Source: an uncultured Clostridia bacterium (GTDB lineage: Bacteria > Bacillota > Clostridia > TANB77 > CAG-508). From it: a stretch of DNA of 64,000 bases. Below the pieces are notes generated by a model. It saw only the letters and a list, made by a program, of their open reading frames with translations. It did no database searches and was not told where the DNA came from. Below, piece by piece: positions 9,417 to 19,530 of this stretch; within the stretch, counting starts at the first letter, position 1; every line of letters starts with the position of its first letter. A program made the translations under genes and the position numbers. The stretch spans positions 1 to 64,000 of the forward strand of contig CASKJV010000010.1 in NCBI GenBank assembly GCA_949388605.1, read 5' to 3'.

Positions 9417-10412
9417 TTAACCTTCTGCGTTCTCATAATTCCAAGCATCTCTGCAAATATCTTCTATTGATTTTTCTGTTTTCCAACCTAATTCTTTTAA
9501 AGCTTCAGAGGGATCAGCATAATTTTCTGCAATATCACCAGGTCTTCTATCAACAATTTGATAATTAACTTTTACATTATTAACCTTTTCAAAAGTAGTT
9601 ACAAGTTCTAAAACACTAATGCCTTTTCCTGATCCAAGATTATAAATATTTAATCCATCTGGTGCATTTTGAATAGCTTTTACATGCCCTTTTGCTAAAT
9701 CTACAACATGAATATAATCTCTTACTCCTGTTCCATCAATAGTTGGATAGTCATTTCCAAAAATATTTAATTTTTCTAATTTTCCACTTGCTACTTTCAT
9801 TATATATGGCATCAAATTATTTGGAATTCCATTTGGTTCTTCTCCAATTAATCCACTTTCATGTGCACCAACTGGATTGAAATACCTTAAAAGAGTAATA
9901 TTCCAAGAATTATCAGAAGCATATAAATCTTCTAGTATTTTCTCAATCATAGCCTTTGTTGTTCCATATGGATTAGTAGTTTCTCCTCTATTCATGTTTT
10001 CTGTACATTTTGGAGTCTTAGGCTCACCATATACAGTTGCAGAAGATGAAAACACAAATTTTTTAACATTATATTTTTTCATAACTTCTAATAAATTTAA
10101 TGTTGAAATTAAATTGTTTGAATAATACATTAATGGCTCTCTTACAGATTCTCCAACAGCTTTATAACCTGCAAAATGAATTACTGCGTCTATTTGATTT
10201 TCTTTAAATATTTCTTCTATTTTTTCTTTGTTACATAAGTCATATTTATATAATTTAAATTTTTTTCCTGTAATTTTTTCTAGTTTTTCTAATACGTCTT
10301 CTTTACTATTATATAAATTGTCTACAATAACAATTTCAAAGTTTGCTTTTGCAAGTTCTACTACTGTGTGTGAACCAATAAAACCTAATCCACCTGTTAC
10401 TAAGATTTTCAT
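9417..10412 (-). CDS. galE: UDP-glucose 4-epimerase
   Basis: This enzyme interconverts UDP-Glc and UDP-Gal (or the GlcNAc/GalNAc forms) in the cytosol and so supplies a hexose donor. It is a 331-residue extended short-chain dehydrogenase: the NAD-binding 'GGLGFIGSHTV' is at residues 7-17, the catalytic Tyr/Lys pair is in 'YGTTKAMIEK' near residue 150, and 'RYFNPVGAH' is the usual GalE motif. Length is normal. It lies between the nonulosonate genes and a membrane protein, all in one direction. Substrate preference cannot be read from the sequence. Confidence 0.95.
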   Translation of the reverse strand: MKILVTGGLGFIGSHTVVELAKANFEIVIVDNLYNSKEDVLEKLEKITGKKFKLYKYDLCNKEKIEEIFKENQIDAVIHFAGYKAVGESVREPLMYYSNNLISTLNLLEVMKKYNVKKFVFSSSATVYGEPKTPKCTENMNRGETTNPYGTTKAMIEKILEDLYASDNSWNITLLRYFNPVGAHESGLIGEEPNGIPNNLMPYIMKVASGKLEKLNIFGNDYPTIDGTGVRDYIHVVDLAKGHVKAIQNAPDGLNIYNLGSGKGISVLELVTTFEKVNNVKVNYQIVDRRPGDIAENYADPSEALKELGWKTEKSIEDICRDAWNYENAEG

Positions 10413-10471
10413 TCTTAACTCTAGTCCTTTCTGTTTATTAGTTATATGATATTAATTAAATTATTAATTAT

Positions 10472-11542
10472 TTATTCAAACATTTCAGTTTTTAATATTG
10501 TATCATCTTCAATATCTATTTTAGATTTTTTTCCAATTATTTTATCTATTTCTGTTGGAGAAATCCCTGTACCTGGTCTTTTATATGTAAGCATTTCTTT
10601 AGTTACTATATCTCCTCTATTAATTTTACCTAATGATACAATTGATCTTCTAGCATTACTTCTTGCTTTCAACTCTGTATCTAAACATTTTAGATCATAA
10701 CTTCCTCTTAGCTTTTCAATAAATTCTATACCTTTAATAATTTTTTCTGCATCTTCTGGATTCATTGCATGATAATGATCATTTCCTTTTAGTGTTTTAT
10801 CTAATGTATAGTGTTTTTCAACAACAATTGCTCCTAAGTTGTATGCTGTTTTTACTACATCATAGCTTTCATCTGGTTTTGTATGATCTGAATACCCAAT
10901 AATAACATCTGGATATTTTCTTTTTAAAGTAGCAATTTTATTTAAATTTGCATGATCATATGGTGTAGGATATTCTAAAACACAATGTAATAATATTAAT
11001 GGTTTATCATTATTTTTTCTAATAGTTTCAATAGCTTTATCAATTTCATCTTCATTTGAAGCACCTATTGACAATAACATAGGTTTATTTTTCTTTGCTT
11101 GATACTCTATAAATGGTAAATTACTTAAATCAGATGAAGAAATTTTATAAACATTCATCAATTCATTTAAATAATCTGCTGATTCAAAATCGAATGCTGT
11201 TGACAAAAATTCTATATTTGAACTTTTACAATATTCACTTAATTCTTTATATTCATTATATCCAAAAGAATCAAATTTTTTAAATAGTTCATGTTGTGAT
11301 TTTGTTGGTTCTTCTGTAATATCCCAATAATATGGTGAATCTTTTGCAGCAAGTGTTTCTGCTTTATATGTTTGAAATTTTACTGCGTGAATTCCTGCTT
11401 TCTTTGCTTCATTTATCATCAATTTTGCTGCTTCCATAGGAGATATTTTCATTTTCTTAGCTATATCATAATAATTTACTCCTATCTCTGCAATTAATAC
11501 AAATTTTCCATTTAACGCTCTTTCAATAATAACACTTTCCAT
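10472..11542 (-). CDS. neuB: Nonulosonic acid synthase (N-acetylneuraminate synthase family)
   Basis: NeuB-type enzymes condense phosphoenolpyruvate with an N-acetylated hexosamine to give sialic, legionaminic or pseudaminic acid. Of 356 residues, about 1-280 are the TIM barrel ('LIAEIGVNYY', 'VKFQTYKAETLA', 'LLHCVLEYPTP', 'IIGYSDHT', 'VEKHYTLD'). Residues 295-354 are the SAF/antifreeze-like domain ('ARSNARRSIV', 'YKRPGTGISP'). It lies 12 bases downstream of the NeuA-PseG fusion gene. Which of the three acids is made is undecided; the PseG-like partner and the missing NeuC argue against plain Neu5Ac. Confidence 0.9.
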   Translation of the reverse strand: MESVIIERALNGKFVLIAEIGVNYYDIAKKMKISPMEAAKLMINEAKKAGIHAVKFQTYKAETLAAKDSPYYWDITEEPTKSQHELFKKFDSFGYNEYKELSEYCKSSNIEFLSTAFDFESADYLNELMNVYKISSSDLSNLPFIEYQAKKNKPMLLSIGASNEDEIDKAIETIRKNNDKPLILLHCVLEYPTPYDHANLNKIATLKRKYPDVIIGYSDHTKPDESYDVVKTAYNLGAIVVEKHYTLDKTLKGNDHYHAMNPEDAEKIIKGIEFIEKLRGSYDLKCLDTELKARSNARRSIVSLGKINRGDIVTKEMLTYKRPGTGISPTEIDKIIGKKSKIDIEDDTILKTEMFE

Positions 11543-11554
11543 TTCTATTTACTC

Positions 11555-13171
11555 CTATTCTCCTAAAATAATCTTTATTTCATTTTTTAATCCATGTTTT
11601 AGTTCATTTTTTAACATTAATTCTCTCATTTCACTTCTTATATATGGTACTTTTATTAACCATTCTATAGTATTTTTAATAGTTTCTTCTGATACATCTA
11701 TTCCAAGACCTAAATTTAAAAATCCATTATCTATCTGAGCAAAGTTATGTAATTTTTCTCTTTCATTTTGGGCTAGTACAATAGATGGTACTCCTAATAC
11801 AGCTAGTTCATATATAGTTCTTCCTTGTGAAGTTAAAGCTAAATCCGCTTTTTTCATATGTTCACTAATATTTTTGACATCTTTAAAGACTGTTATATTT
11901 TTTTCTTCTATACTAATAATTTGATCTGCATGTTCATATCCTATACCTAATATAAATGTAAATTTAACATCAGAATTATTCATATTTTTTGCTACATTAT
12001 AAACTTTTTGAGTTAAATTTGCAGGATCTGTTCCTCCAAATAAAACCAAAATGTCATTTACTTTATTTGAGAATTCTTTTGGGGTATTAATTAAAAATTC
12101 ATCTCTTAGTGAAACATAATTTTGGCCACTATAAATATTAGAACCACCAGTTTCATCATATAAGGCATTTATAACTGCATCAGCATAAAATGTTCCTTCT
12201 CCCATATCTTCAATTGTTACTACTCTATTAGCTAATTTTTTTAAATTTTGAATATACTCAGAAGTTGTATCTAAACAATCATTTACAATAATATCTGGTT
12301 TATATTTTTCTAAAAAATTATAAAAATCTTTATCATTTTTTATAGTAGTATATTTTAAATTACTACTTTTTATTTTATTCAGACCTTCTTCGTAATTCTC
12401 ATTAGTTACTAATATTACATCATGTTCTGTTAAATTATATGCTAAATTTAAACAATGATATATATGTCCCATTCCTAAAGCTTTATAGCCATCACATCTT
12501 AATACAATTTTTTTCCTTTTTAACATACTTTCACAAACAACCCAATCACTTATTGTATCAATATCTGTTGCTTCACCTTCTGGAATTTCATATACAGAAA
12601 TTGTTTGTCCCATTCTACTATTTTCTTTTACAAATTTTCTTCTCGTAATCAAGAAAGCCCCAGCTTCTAAATAATTTGCAGGTAATTGCTGTCTATTTAA
12701 TCTTTTTTCATATAATGGATAAAAACCATTTTCATTTTTTCCCCAAGATAAATGTGGTTGATTTGTTGCACTAATAAATGTATCATATTTACTATTACAA
12801 AAAACTTCAATAGCTTTATTTAATGTTTCACTTTTTAGTAATGGAGATGTTGCTTGTAATGTAATAACAATATCATACTTTTTATTATTTTTTTCTTCCA
12901 TTCTAACAGTTGCATCATAAATAACAGGATCAAGTGTCACTGTATCTCCTGATAGTTCAGCTGCTCTTTCTATAATTTCAGCACCATAAAATTTTGATAT
13001 ATTTGATATTTCTTCATCATCTGTTGTTACAACAATATCTGTAATAGCATTACATTTCTTTGCATTCTCTATTGAATAAGCAATTAATGGTTTATTATTC
13101 ATTAATCGTATATTTTTTCTTGGTATTCCTTTGGAGCCTCCTCTTGCAGGAATTACTGCTAATATTTCCAT
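11555..13171 (-). CDS. Bifunctional CMP-nonulosonate cytidylyltransferase / PseG-like UDP-sugar hydrolase
   Basis: Residues 1-225 are an acylneuraminate cytidylyltransferase ('IPARGGSKGIPRKNIR', 'TTDDEEI', 'LQATSPLL'), which activates the nonulosonate as a CMP sugar. Residues 228-538 resemble PseG, the hydrolase that removes UDP from a 2,4-diacetamido sugar in pseudaminate synthesis: 'GMGHIYHCLNLA' matches the GxGH motif with the catalytic His, followed by 'LVLFGGTDPAN' and 'GRTIYELAVLGVPSI' of the GT-B-like fold. A single gene carries the step before NeuB and the step after it. Length is the sum of the two families, so this is a true fusion. Confidence 0.88.
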   Translation of the reverse strand: MEILAVIPARGGSKGIPRKNIRLMNNKPLIAYSIENAKKCNAITDIVVTTDDEEISNISKFYGAEIIERAAELSGDTVTLDPVIYDATVRMEEKNNKKYDIVITLQATSPLLKSETLNKAIEVFCNSKYDTFISATNQPHLSWGKNENGFYPLYEKRLNRQQLPANYLEAGAFLITRRKFVKENSRMGQTISVYEIPEGEATDIDTISDWVVCESMLKRKKIVLRCDGYKALGMGHIYHCLNLAYNLTEHDVILVTNENYEEGLNKIKSSNLKYTTIKNDKDFYNFLEKYKPDIIVNDCLDTTSEYIQNLKKLANRVVTIEDMGEGTFYADAVINALYDETGGSNIYSGQNYVSLRDEFLINTPKEFSNKVNDILVLFGGTDPANLTQKVYNVAKNMNNSDVKFTFILGIGYEHADQIISIEEKNITVFKDVKNISEHMKKADLALTSQGRTIYELAVLGVPSIVLAQNEREKLHNFAQIDNGFLNLGLGIDVSEETIKNTIEWLIKVPYIRSEMRELMLKNELKHGLKNEIKIILGE

Positions 13172-13200
13172 TATTTAACCTCCATTTTCATTAATATATA

Positions 13201-14328
13201 TTAATTTTTTAGTATATTCTTTATATGATTTTCCATTATTTTATAATACATTTGCATGTTAAAAAATGCTGTTTTATAAATAGAAAAATCATTTTTTATT
13301 AACATATTAAATGCATCTTCTAATTGTTCTAATATGTATGGATTATTTTTATAAACTCCAATTTTTAATATTTTTCTTTCAAAAAGCCTATAAATTTTAC
13401 CAAAAATACTTTTATCAAATATTTTTGTTGCATTATCTTCATATGCTGTTATAGTAGTTAAACCTAATGCTTGATTAACACCTGCTCCTCTTCCATCTTC
13501 TTCTATTAAAATTGAAATATTACGATTACTTAAGTTATATATATGAGCATGAACACGATATCCTATATGTAAATCACAATCATCATAAACTGAAAATCCA
13601 TCTACTGAATTAGATATATTTACTATTTTAATACCAATTTCCTCAAGTTTTTGTTTTAAATTTTTATGTATTTCATCGTTTTTTTCAATTCGATGGAATA
13701 CAAAGGAAATATTTGCTTGTGTAAATTTTTGTTTTACATATTCTACCACTTTTAAAGCCTGTTCAAAATTTTTTATATTAGCTGGATCTGATATACATAT
13801 TTTTTTTATTGGCATACTAATATTTTCTCTAATTTCAGATTTATCAATATATTCTAAATTATACCATGCTGGACATCCTGTCATAATAGCATTATTAATT
13901 CCATTTGCTCTTAAAGCTCTAACAGAATACCAATCTCTACAAGTTAAATATCCAGAATCTTTTATAATTCTATTAAATAACTTTTTAGTACTTTCGCTAA
14001 ATTTATATTCTTCATAAATATATTTATTGCTTGTATTTTTTCCATACCATCCCAAGCCAATAGCAACAATTTTAGTTGTAATTCTATCTAAGTCATCAAC
14101 CAATGGTATTGTTTCTGGATATACATTTGGTAAATATGCTGGCCCCCCTGCCAAAATTAGTGCATCACTTTTGTTAATTTCTTTAAGATCATTTTCCAGA
14201 TTTTTTCTTCTTTCATAAATGATAATTTCACAATCTGGATATACATTTTTTAATAGTTGTATAGTTCTATCCACAATTAAAAAATCACCCGCATTAACAT
14301 ATGCTCCTGATAATATTGAAAATTTCAT
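13201..14328 (-). CDS. Polysaccharide pyruvyl transferase family protein
   Basis: This 375-residue protein is likely to add pyruvate ketals from phosphoenolpyruvate to a sugar, though the family also includes other activities. 'NAGDFLIVDRTI' at the N-terminus, 'ALILAGGPAYLPNVYP' and the later 'DLHIGYRVHAHIYNL' are the conserved blocks of the pyruvyl transferase domain. The stop codon of the acetyltransferase upstream nearly touches its ATG at 14328, so the two are co-translated. A cytosolic decoration step is inferred. Confidence 0.82.
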   Translation of the reverse strand: MKFSILSGAYVNAGDFLIVDRTIQLLKNVYPDCEIIIYERRKNLENDLKEINKSDALILAGGPAYLPNVYPETIPLVDDLDRITTKIVAIGLGWYGKNTSNKYIYEEYKFSESTKKLFNRIIKDSGYLTCRDWYSVRALRANGINNAIMTGCPAWYNLEYIDKSEIRENISMPIKKICISDPANIKNFEQALKVVEYVKQKFTQANISFVFHRIEKNDEIHKNLKQKLEEIGIKIVNISNSVDGFSVYDDCDLHIGYRVHAHIYNLSNRNISILIEEDGRGAGVNQALGLTTITAYEDNATKIFDKSIFGKIYRLFERKILKIGVYKNNPYILEQLEDAFNMLIKNDFSIYKTAFFNMQMYYKIMENHIKNILKN

Positions 14329-14329
14329 T

Positions 14330-14983
14330 CTATTTTCTTTCTCCTTCTTTTTTCATTTCTTCTAAATATCGAATATCATCATTTGTTATTGGTTTTTGAA
14401 ATAACTTTATTGCTTTTTTTAATTTTTCGTCTTCTAATTCCCACCATTTTAACTTAATAAGTTTATCTGATATTTCTTTTTCAAATCTAGTTTTAAGTAC
14501 TTTTGCTGGAACTCCTGCTACAATAGTGTATGGTTCTACATCCTTGGTTACAACTGCTCCTGCACCTATAATAGCTCCATCTCCTATTGTTACTCCAGAT
14601 AAAATAATTGCTCCACACCCAATCCAAACATCATTACCAATATTAGTTATTGGATGTTTCAACATTATATCTTCTTCTACTATATCAAATTGTTTTCTAT
14701 ATGTAAATGCATGTGTTGAGATAAAATCCATAGGATGTGAAACCGCTCCAATTATCACATCAAATGATATAGAACAATATGCTCCTATTTTACTATCTCT
14801 TATTTTTGAATATCTTCCAATCGATGTTCTTTTTCCTATCTCACTATACATAATAGAAGAATGATGTGCCAAATTACAATATTCAGAAATATCGCTTTCT
14901 ATAATTTCTACTTCATTAGCAATAACACAATGTTTTTCTTCATATACATTCTTTCGAAACTTGTTTATTATTCTTTTAAACAT
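14330..14983 (-). CDS. Left-handed beta-helix (hexapeptide) O-acetyltransferase
   Basis: This CatB/Vat-like acetyl-CoA-dependent acyltransferase of 217 residues probably acetylates a sugar of the repeat unit. Hexapeptide turns run from about residue 25 to 165 ('[17 protein letters not shown]', '[17 protein letters not shown]'), with the usual '[16 protein letters not shown]' end. The catalytic His is probably the one in '[11 protein letters not shown]'. It overlaps the flippase gene by eight bases upstream and abuts the pyruvyl transferase downstream. Confidence 0.88.
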   Translation of the reverse strand: MFKRIINKFRKNVYEEKHCVIANEVEIIESDISEYCNLAHHSSIMYSEIGKRTSIGRYSKIRDSKIGAYCSISFDVIIGAVSHPMDFISTHAFTYRKQFDIVEEDIMLKHPITNIGNDVWIGCGAIILSGVTIGDGAIIGAGAVVTKDVEPYTIVAGVPAKVLKTRFEKEISDKLIKLKWWELEDEKLKKAIKLFQKPITNDDIRYLEEMKKEGERK

Positions 14984-16523
14984 TTTTTTGTTCCTTTCTT
15001 AATTTACTAATTATATATTGCCTTTCTTCCTTTTTTAAAATAATGAAAAAATTAATAGCAAATATAATAGTAGCATCTATTGCACAAATAATAATAAATT
15101 CTATCCATCCATTTATATTGGTAATATTTTTTATGAAAAATGAAATAAAAACTGAACATGCTATAACAAAAATATTTAATATCATATCTTTATAAAACGT
15201 ATATATTGGAACACCTATGCATTTTGCCGCATATGGCATTAATATAACAATATTTCTTATAATAACTAGTACCACACTAACTCCTGCAATAGCAATTAGA
15301 CCTAAAGAAGTATTTTTTACAATCACAAATGTTAAAAGAGAACTAATTAAGCCTGTTAAAATTACTGTAATAGAAGAAACTTTCAATTTATTAAATACAG
15401 TAAAAATATTTGACATTACATTTGATACTGCACTAATAAAACATCCTCCTATAGATATTATTCCTATCATATACATATACGATATTGTTTCCTGTGTTTC
15501 CCCTGGCAACCATAACCTATAAAACACATCTGAAAATGCTATTAAAATTCCATAAATTACACTATGAAAAACTAATAATATTCTAATAGAATTTCTTATT
15601 TTATTTAACATATAATTCTTATCTTCTTTTTCCTTAGCATATGAAATTGTAAGTTGTGGCATAAATGCATTAGTGATTGTAGAAGTTAGTGAAACTATGT
15701 AATTTGGAATTAATTTTACCAAAGATAATATTCCCATAGCACTTGCATCAATTAAAATATTAGATAATAATAAATCTAATTCTGTTAATGCAATTGAACC
15801 TACTCTGCTAATTGTATTCCATATTCCTGATGTAATTAAATCTTTAATATACCTTTTTTCAAAAAGAGTTTTCTTTACTTCTACTTCTGGTATTAATTTC
15901 TTTTTATACCTTATATTTATAACCAAATTATATAACGAATAAATAGTAGTAGATACTCCAACAAATAAAACATATGGTGGAAAAAACTTATAACAGCCTA
16001 CTAATATAACTGCTTTTATTATATACCCCTCTATGCTTCTTCTAGCTGATAAATCAACTCTATTAGTAGCAAATGTTGAAATTGAAAATACATTTGACAT
16101 TAATTCTATAAAGAAATTAATAAATAATAATGCCCAAAGCATTTTAATATCATGTATTCCATTAACTGGTACATCAACTATATATTGCATAAAAATAACT
16201 ATTAATGTCATTGGTATTGTTAATACTAAACAAATTAAAATATTTGCAAATAATACAGATGAAAAATACTTACTCGCTGATTCGTAATCTTTTTGTTCTA
16301 TTTTTATTGTAATAAATCTACTTGCCATTGAATTAATTGCAATTGTTATTAAAGATGCATATGTAACAAAATTATTTCCTAATGCTACAAATCCATAAAT
16401 TTCTTTTCCTACATTTTCAACTATATATGGAGTTAAGAAAAAATTAATTAAAAAGTTTACTGCAAAAGCTATACAATTAGCTATAATATTTATGGCTAAT
16501 CTTCTATTACTATTACTCACCAC
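14976..16523 (-). CDS. Wzx-like polysaccharide flippase
   Basis: A 515-residue MATE/MVF-superfamily membrane protein with about 14 helices. It is expected to flip undecaprenyl-linked repeat units to the outer face for polymerisation. '[25 protein letters not shown]' is the typical first two helices of the polysaccharide-transport family. It overlaps the sialyltransferase-like gene by 11 bases and the acetyltransferase by eight. Its presence with an EpsG-like polymerase points to a Wzx/Wzy pathway alongside the Wzm/Wzt exporter. Confidence 0.9.
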   Translation of the reverse strand: MVSNSNRRLAINIIANCIAFAVNFLINFFLTPYIVENVGKEIYGFVALGNNFVTYASLITIAINSMASRFITIKIEQKDYESASKYFSSVLFANILICLVLTIPMTLIVIFMQYIVDVPVNGIHDIKMLWALLFINFFIELMSNVFSISTFATNRVDLSARRSIEGYIIKAVILVGCYKFFPPYVLFVGVSTTIYSLYNLVINIRYKKKLIPEVEVKKTLFEKRYIKDLITSGIWNTISRVGSIALTELDLLLSNILIDASAMGILSLVKLIPNYIVSLTSTITNAFMPQLTISYAKEKEDKNYMLNKIRNSIRILLVFHSVIYGILIAFSDVFYRLWLPGETQETISYMYMIGIISIGGCFISAVSNVMSNIFTVFNKLKVSSITVILTGLISSLLTFVIVKNTSLGLIAIAGVSVVLVIIRNIVILMPYAAKCIGVPIYTFYKDMILNIFVIACSVFISFFIKNITNINGWIEFIIICAIDATIIFAINFFIILKKEERQYIISKLRKEQKNV

Positions 16524-17529
16524 TATTTTCTCCTATTCTATATTTTTCCACAAAATCATACCCTAATTTTATTTTTTCTTCACAAAAATTTATTCCATCA
16601 ATTGATGTAGAAAATGCAGTTATACATCTTTTTATGGAAATATTGTTCACAAAATTTAAAATTTCTATTGGGTAAGTTCTTTTTAAAATAACACTATCAT
16701 TAAATATTTTTTTATAATCTATCTCGTCTCTTGGATGTGGTTTTATTATTAGATTTTTGCCCTCAAACTTTTTTAAAATATATTTATACATTTCTATTTG
16801 TTGTTCTTCATCATTTAAAAATCCATCTTTATATAGTGGTTGCGTGATTAACAAAATAGCATCTCCATTTATTTTTTCAAATTCATTTTCATAAAATATT
16901 TCTAAAATTTTTCTTCTATCTATTTCTTGTAATTTAGAAAAAAGTTCTACTCTAGAATTTACAACAAATTTCTTATTTATAAATAAATCAATTCCATCTT
17001 TGTCATTTATTTCAATGCTTTTTACATATTTAGATTTTCCAAATACGCAATCAATTGTATCAAAATAAATTTTTAAAATTTCTTTTATATTATAATTAAA
17101 ATTATAATGTTTTTCTATATTTTTATAAGTATCCAAGCCATCTTCTATCAAATTATATTTACATTTATTAAGTCTTAAATACAATCCTATAATGGAGTGA
17201 TCATTAAACATATAAATATCTTTATTTTCTAAATACTTAAGATTATAGTTTTTTCGAAGATACTTTTTAATATTTCTTTTTACATCTAAAAAGTTCTTTC
17301 CACCAGGTAATTTTGTTATTTCTTCTGCATCTTTATAATCAAATATGTATATATTTTCAAATATATTACTTTTCAATAATCTTTCATATAATGTATCTAT
17401 GTTTTGTAATGTAACATATAATACAATATCATTTTTATTTGTATTTTTTTCTTCTAAATTCTTTAGCAATGTAATTAACAAATGATATTCTGTATGACAT
17501 ATATATATTTTTTTTGAATACATTTTCAT
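16513..17529 (-). CDS. Sialyltransferase-like protein (GT52 / polysialyltransferase type)
   Basis: The protein has 338 residues. The start 'KIYICHTEYHLLITLLKNL' and the later 'LLITQPLYKDGFL' followed by 'NLIIKPHPRDEIDY' fit bacterial GT-B sialyltransferases, whose His-Pro motif binds the CMP donor (family knowledge). The neuB and neuA-like genes of the same operon would supply a CMP-nonulosonate. It overlaps the flippase gene. The exact family (GT52 or the alpha-2,8-polysialyltransferase group) is not settled by reading alone. Confidence 0.72.
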   Translation of the reverse strand: MKMYSKKIYICHTEYHLLITLLKNLEEKNTNKNDIVLYVTLQNIDTLYERLLKSNIFENIYIFDYKDAEEITKLPGGKNFLDVKRNIKKYLRKNYNLKYLENKDIYMFNDHSIIGLYLRLNKCKYNLIEDGLDTYKNIEKHYNFNYNIKEILKIYFDTIDCVFGKSKYVKSIEINDKDGIDLFINKKFVVNSRVELFSKLQEIDRRKILEIFYENEFEKINGDAILLITQPLYKDGFLNDEEQQIEMYKYILKKFEGKNLIIKPHPRDEIDYKKIFNDSVILKRTYPIEILNFVNNISIKRCITAFSTSIDGINFCEEKIKLGYDFVEKYRIGENSGE

Positions 17530-17573
17530 TATTACCTCTCAAAATTTATATAATTTCTTATTTACTATTTCGT

Positions 17574-18506
17574 TTAAGAAAAAAGCAAAAATAACAAATA
17601 TTTTATTTTGGTACTCTTTCGTACATCTAAATTTAGAAATTTATGATAATTTTTCTTAAATTTTCTTAATAATTCTTTTTGTTCTATTTTTGAATTTGCA
17701 ACATATTTTTTTATTAAATTATAATATTCAATTAATCTATATGCATATAATTCTAATGTTTTATCATATAAATCAATTTGATTTTTATTTTTAAAAAATT
17801 TTAATCTTTCTTCTAATGCTTGTATATAGTCTAATCTTCTTAAACTAAATTTACTTCCCATTATACTTTCTTGATTATATCTATAATAATATAATTTTTT
17901 ATTTGTAACAGCAATTCTATTATTAGAATTCCAATATAATTTATAAGTTGTAAATTCATCTTCATGTATTTTTCCTTTTGGAAATCTAATATCCTTAAAT
18001 AAACTTGTTTTATATAATTTATTCCAAACAATTACAGTTTTTATATAACTTTCTTCATTATAAATCCTATTAATCATTTCTTTATTATTAAAAATGAATT
18101 CTTCTTTTTCATCATTAATTATTTCAATTTTATCGTCATAAAACTTCACAAAATCACATTCAGCAATATATGCATCATTTTTTTTACACAAAGTACATAA
18201 ATATTCTATAAAACACTTATCAATATAATCATCAGAATCTATAAATGCAATATATTTCCCAGTAGCAACATCTATTCCAACATTTCTAGCATCACTTAAT
18301 CCACCATTTTCTTTATGTATAACTTTTATTCTACTATCAACTTCAGCATATTCATCACATATCTTTCCACAATTATCAGGTGAGCCATCATCAACAAGTA
18401 TTATTTCTAGATTATTATAAGTTTGATTTATAATACTATCAATACACTTTCTCAAATAATTTTCAACATTATATATTGGCACAACTACGGAAATTAAATC
18501 TTCTAT
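17574..18506 (-). CDS. Family 2 glycosyltransferase, probable ATA start
   Basis: This GT2 enzyme has the usual N-terminal half ('YNNLEIILVDDGSPDN', 'FIDSDDYID'). The first legal start, GTG at 18482, gives 'MPIYNVENY' and cuts off the first beta strand. Reading upstream restores 'EDLISVVVPIYN', which needs a start at the ATA codon at 18504-18506; a TAA is directly upstream of it and AAAGG lies about eight bases before. The neighbouring gene at 18542 has an ATG exactly at the corresponding position ('MNELISIIIP'). So either ATA is used or ATG has mutated. Acceptor and donor are unknown. Confidence 0.8.
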   Translation of the reverse strand: MEDLISVVVPIYNVENYLRKCIDSIINQTYNNLEIILVDDGSPDNCGKICDEYAEVDSRIKVIHKENGGLSDARNVGIDVATGKYIAFIDSDDYIDKCFIEYLCTLCKKNDAYIAECDFVKFYDDKIEIINDEKEEFIFNNKEMINRIYNEESYIKTVIVWNKLYKTSLFKDIRFPKGKIHEDEFTTYKLYWNSNNRIAVTNKKLYYYRYNQESIMGSKFSLRRLDYIQALEERLKFFKNKNQIDLYDKTLELYAYRLIEYYNLIKKYVANSKIEQKELLRKFKKNYHKFLNLDVRKSTKIKYLLFLLFS

Positions 18507-18541
18507 TTATCTTACCTTTTACCCTTTCTTTTATAATTTTG

Positions 18542-19519
18542 TTAATTATATAAATTTCTGTTTTTAAAATAATTCATTTTTCCATATATAATAGGAAAAT
18601 ATGAAATTATAAATAGTTTTAGTTTTCTTTTAATCCCATAAAAATTTGTTTTCATTGCTTTTCTAAAGCATTTTTTTCTAATTTTTAAAGTTTTTTTCTT
18701 TATATTATTAAACTCATTTTTATCGGTATTATAACAATAAGAATAATATATCATAACATACTGTAAATAATCAAATATAACTCCATTTCTTGTATTATTT
18801 TCATCTATATATGGAATGATTTTTTCTAACGCTAATATCATCGAAACATATTTATTTTTCTTAAATACATTAGTTGCACTACTTCCTCTTTGAACATAGT
18901 TATATAAAAATACATCCTTATCAAAATATACTTTAGAAATGTTTTCATGAATTTCAGTTAAAAATAATAAATCTTCTAATACAGAAACATTTTCGTCAAA
19001 TCTTACATTTTTAATACATTCTGTTTTTATTAATTTATTTACTAAATAACCACAATATAAATTTTTATCGAATAATCCACTTAAATATTCTTTATTATTA
19101 AAAATCTTTTTGCATTCTTTAGATATATTATTGGGAATTTTATTTGTTCCTAAAATTATATTATAATTACAGATTGAAATATCATAATCATCGTGTTTTA
19201 TATTTTCATATAATTTTTCAAACATATCTATTTCAATATAATCGTCTGCATCAATAAAACCAATATATTTTCCAGTAGCCTTTTCTATACCTTTATTTCG
19301 TGCACTTGATACACCACCATTTTCTTTATGTATAACCGTTATTCTATTATCTTTTAAAGCATAATCATCACAAATCTTTCCAGAATCATCTGTAGAGCCA
19401 TCATTAATAATAATTATTTCTAAATTAGAATAAGTTTGATTTAAAACACTTTCTATACATTTTGGTAAATATTCTTCTGAATTATATACTGGTATTATTA
19501 TACTTATTAATTCATTCAT
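18542..19519 (-). CDS. Family 2 glycosyltransferase
   Basis: A 325-residue GT2 enzyme with 'LISIIIPVYNSEEYLPKC', 'EIIIINDGSTDDSG', 'ENGGVSSARNKG' and 'FIDADDYIE' (metal-binding DxD). I choose the ATG at 19519, which has GGAG six bases upstream; the ATG at 19531 has no ribosome site and overlaps the preceding stop. It resembles the neighbouring GT2 genes at 17574 and 20565 in its first 110 residues, consistent with local duplication and divergence. Confidence 0.9.
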   Translation of the reverse strand: MNELISIIIPVYNSEEYLPKCIESVLNQTYSNLEIIIINDGSTDDSGKICDDYALKDNRITVIHKENGGVSSARNKGIEKATGKYIGFIDADDYIEIDMFEKLYENIKHDDYDISICNYNIILGTNKIPNNISKECKKIFNNKEYLSGLFDKNLYCGYLVNKLIKTECIKNVRFDENVSVLEDLLFLTEIHENISKVYFDKDVFLYNYVQRGSSATNVFKKNKYVSMILALEKIIPYIDENNTRNGVIFDYLQYVMIYYSYCYNTDKNEFNNIKKKTLKIRKKCFRKAMKTNFYGIKRKLKLFIISYFPIIYGKMNYFKNRNLYN

Positions 19520-19530
19520 TTCTATCTCCA

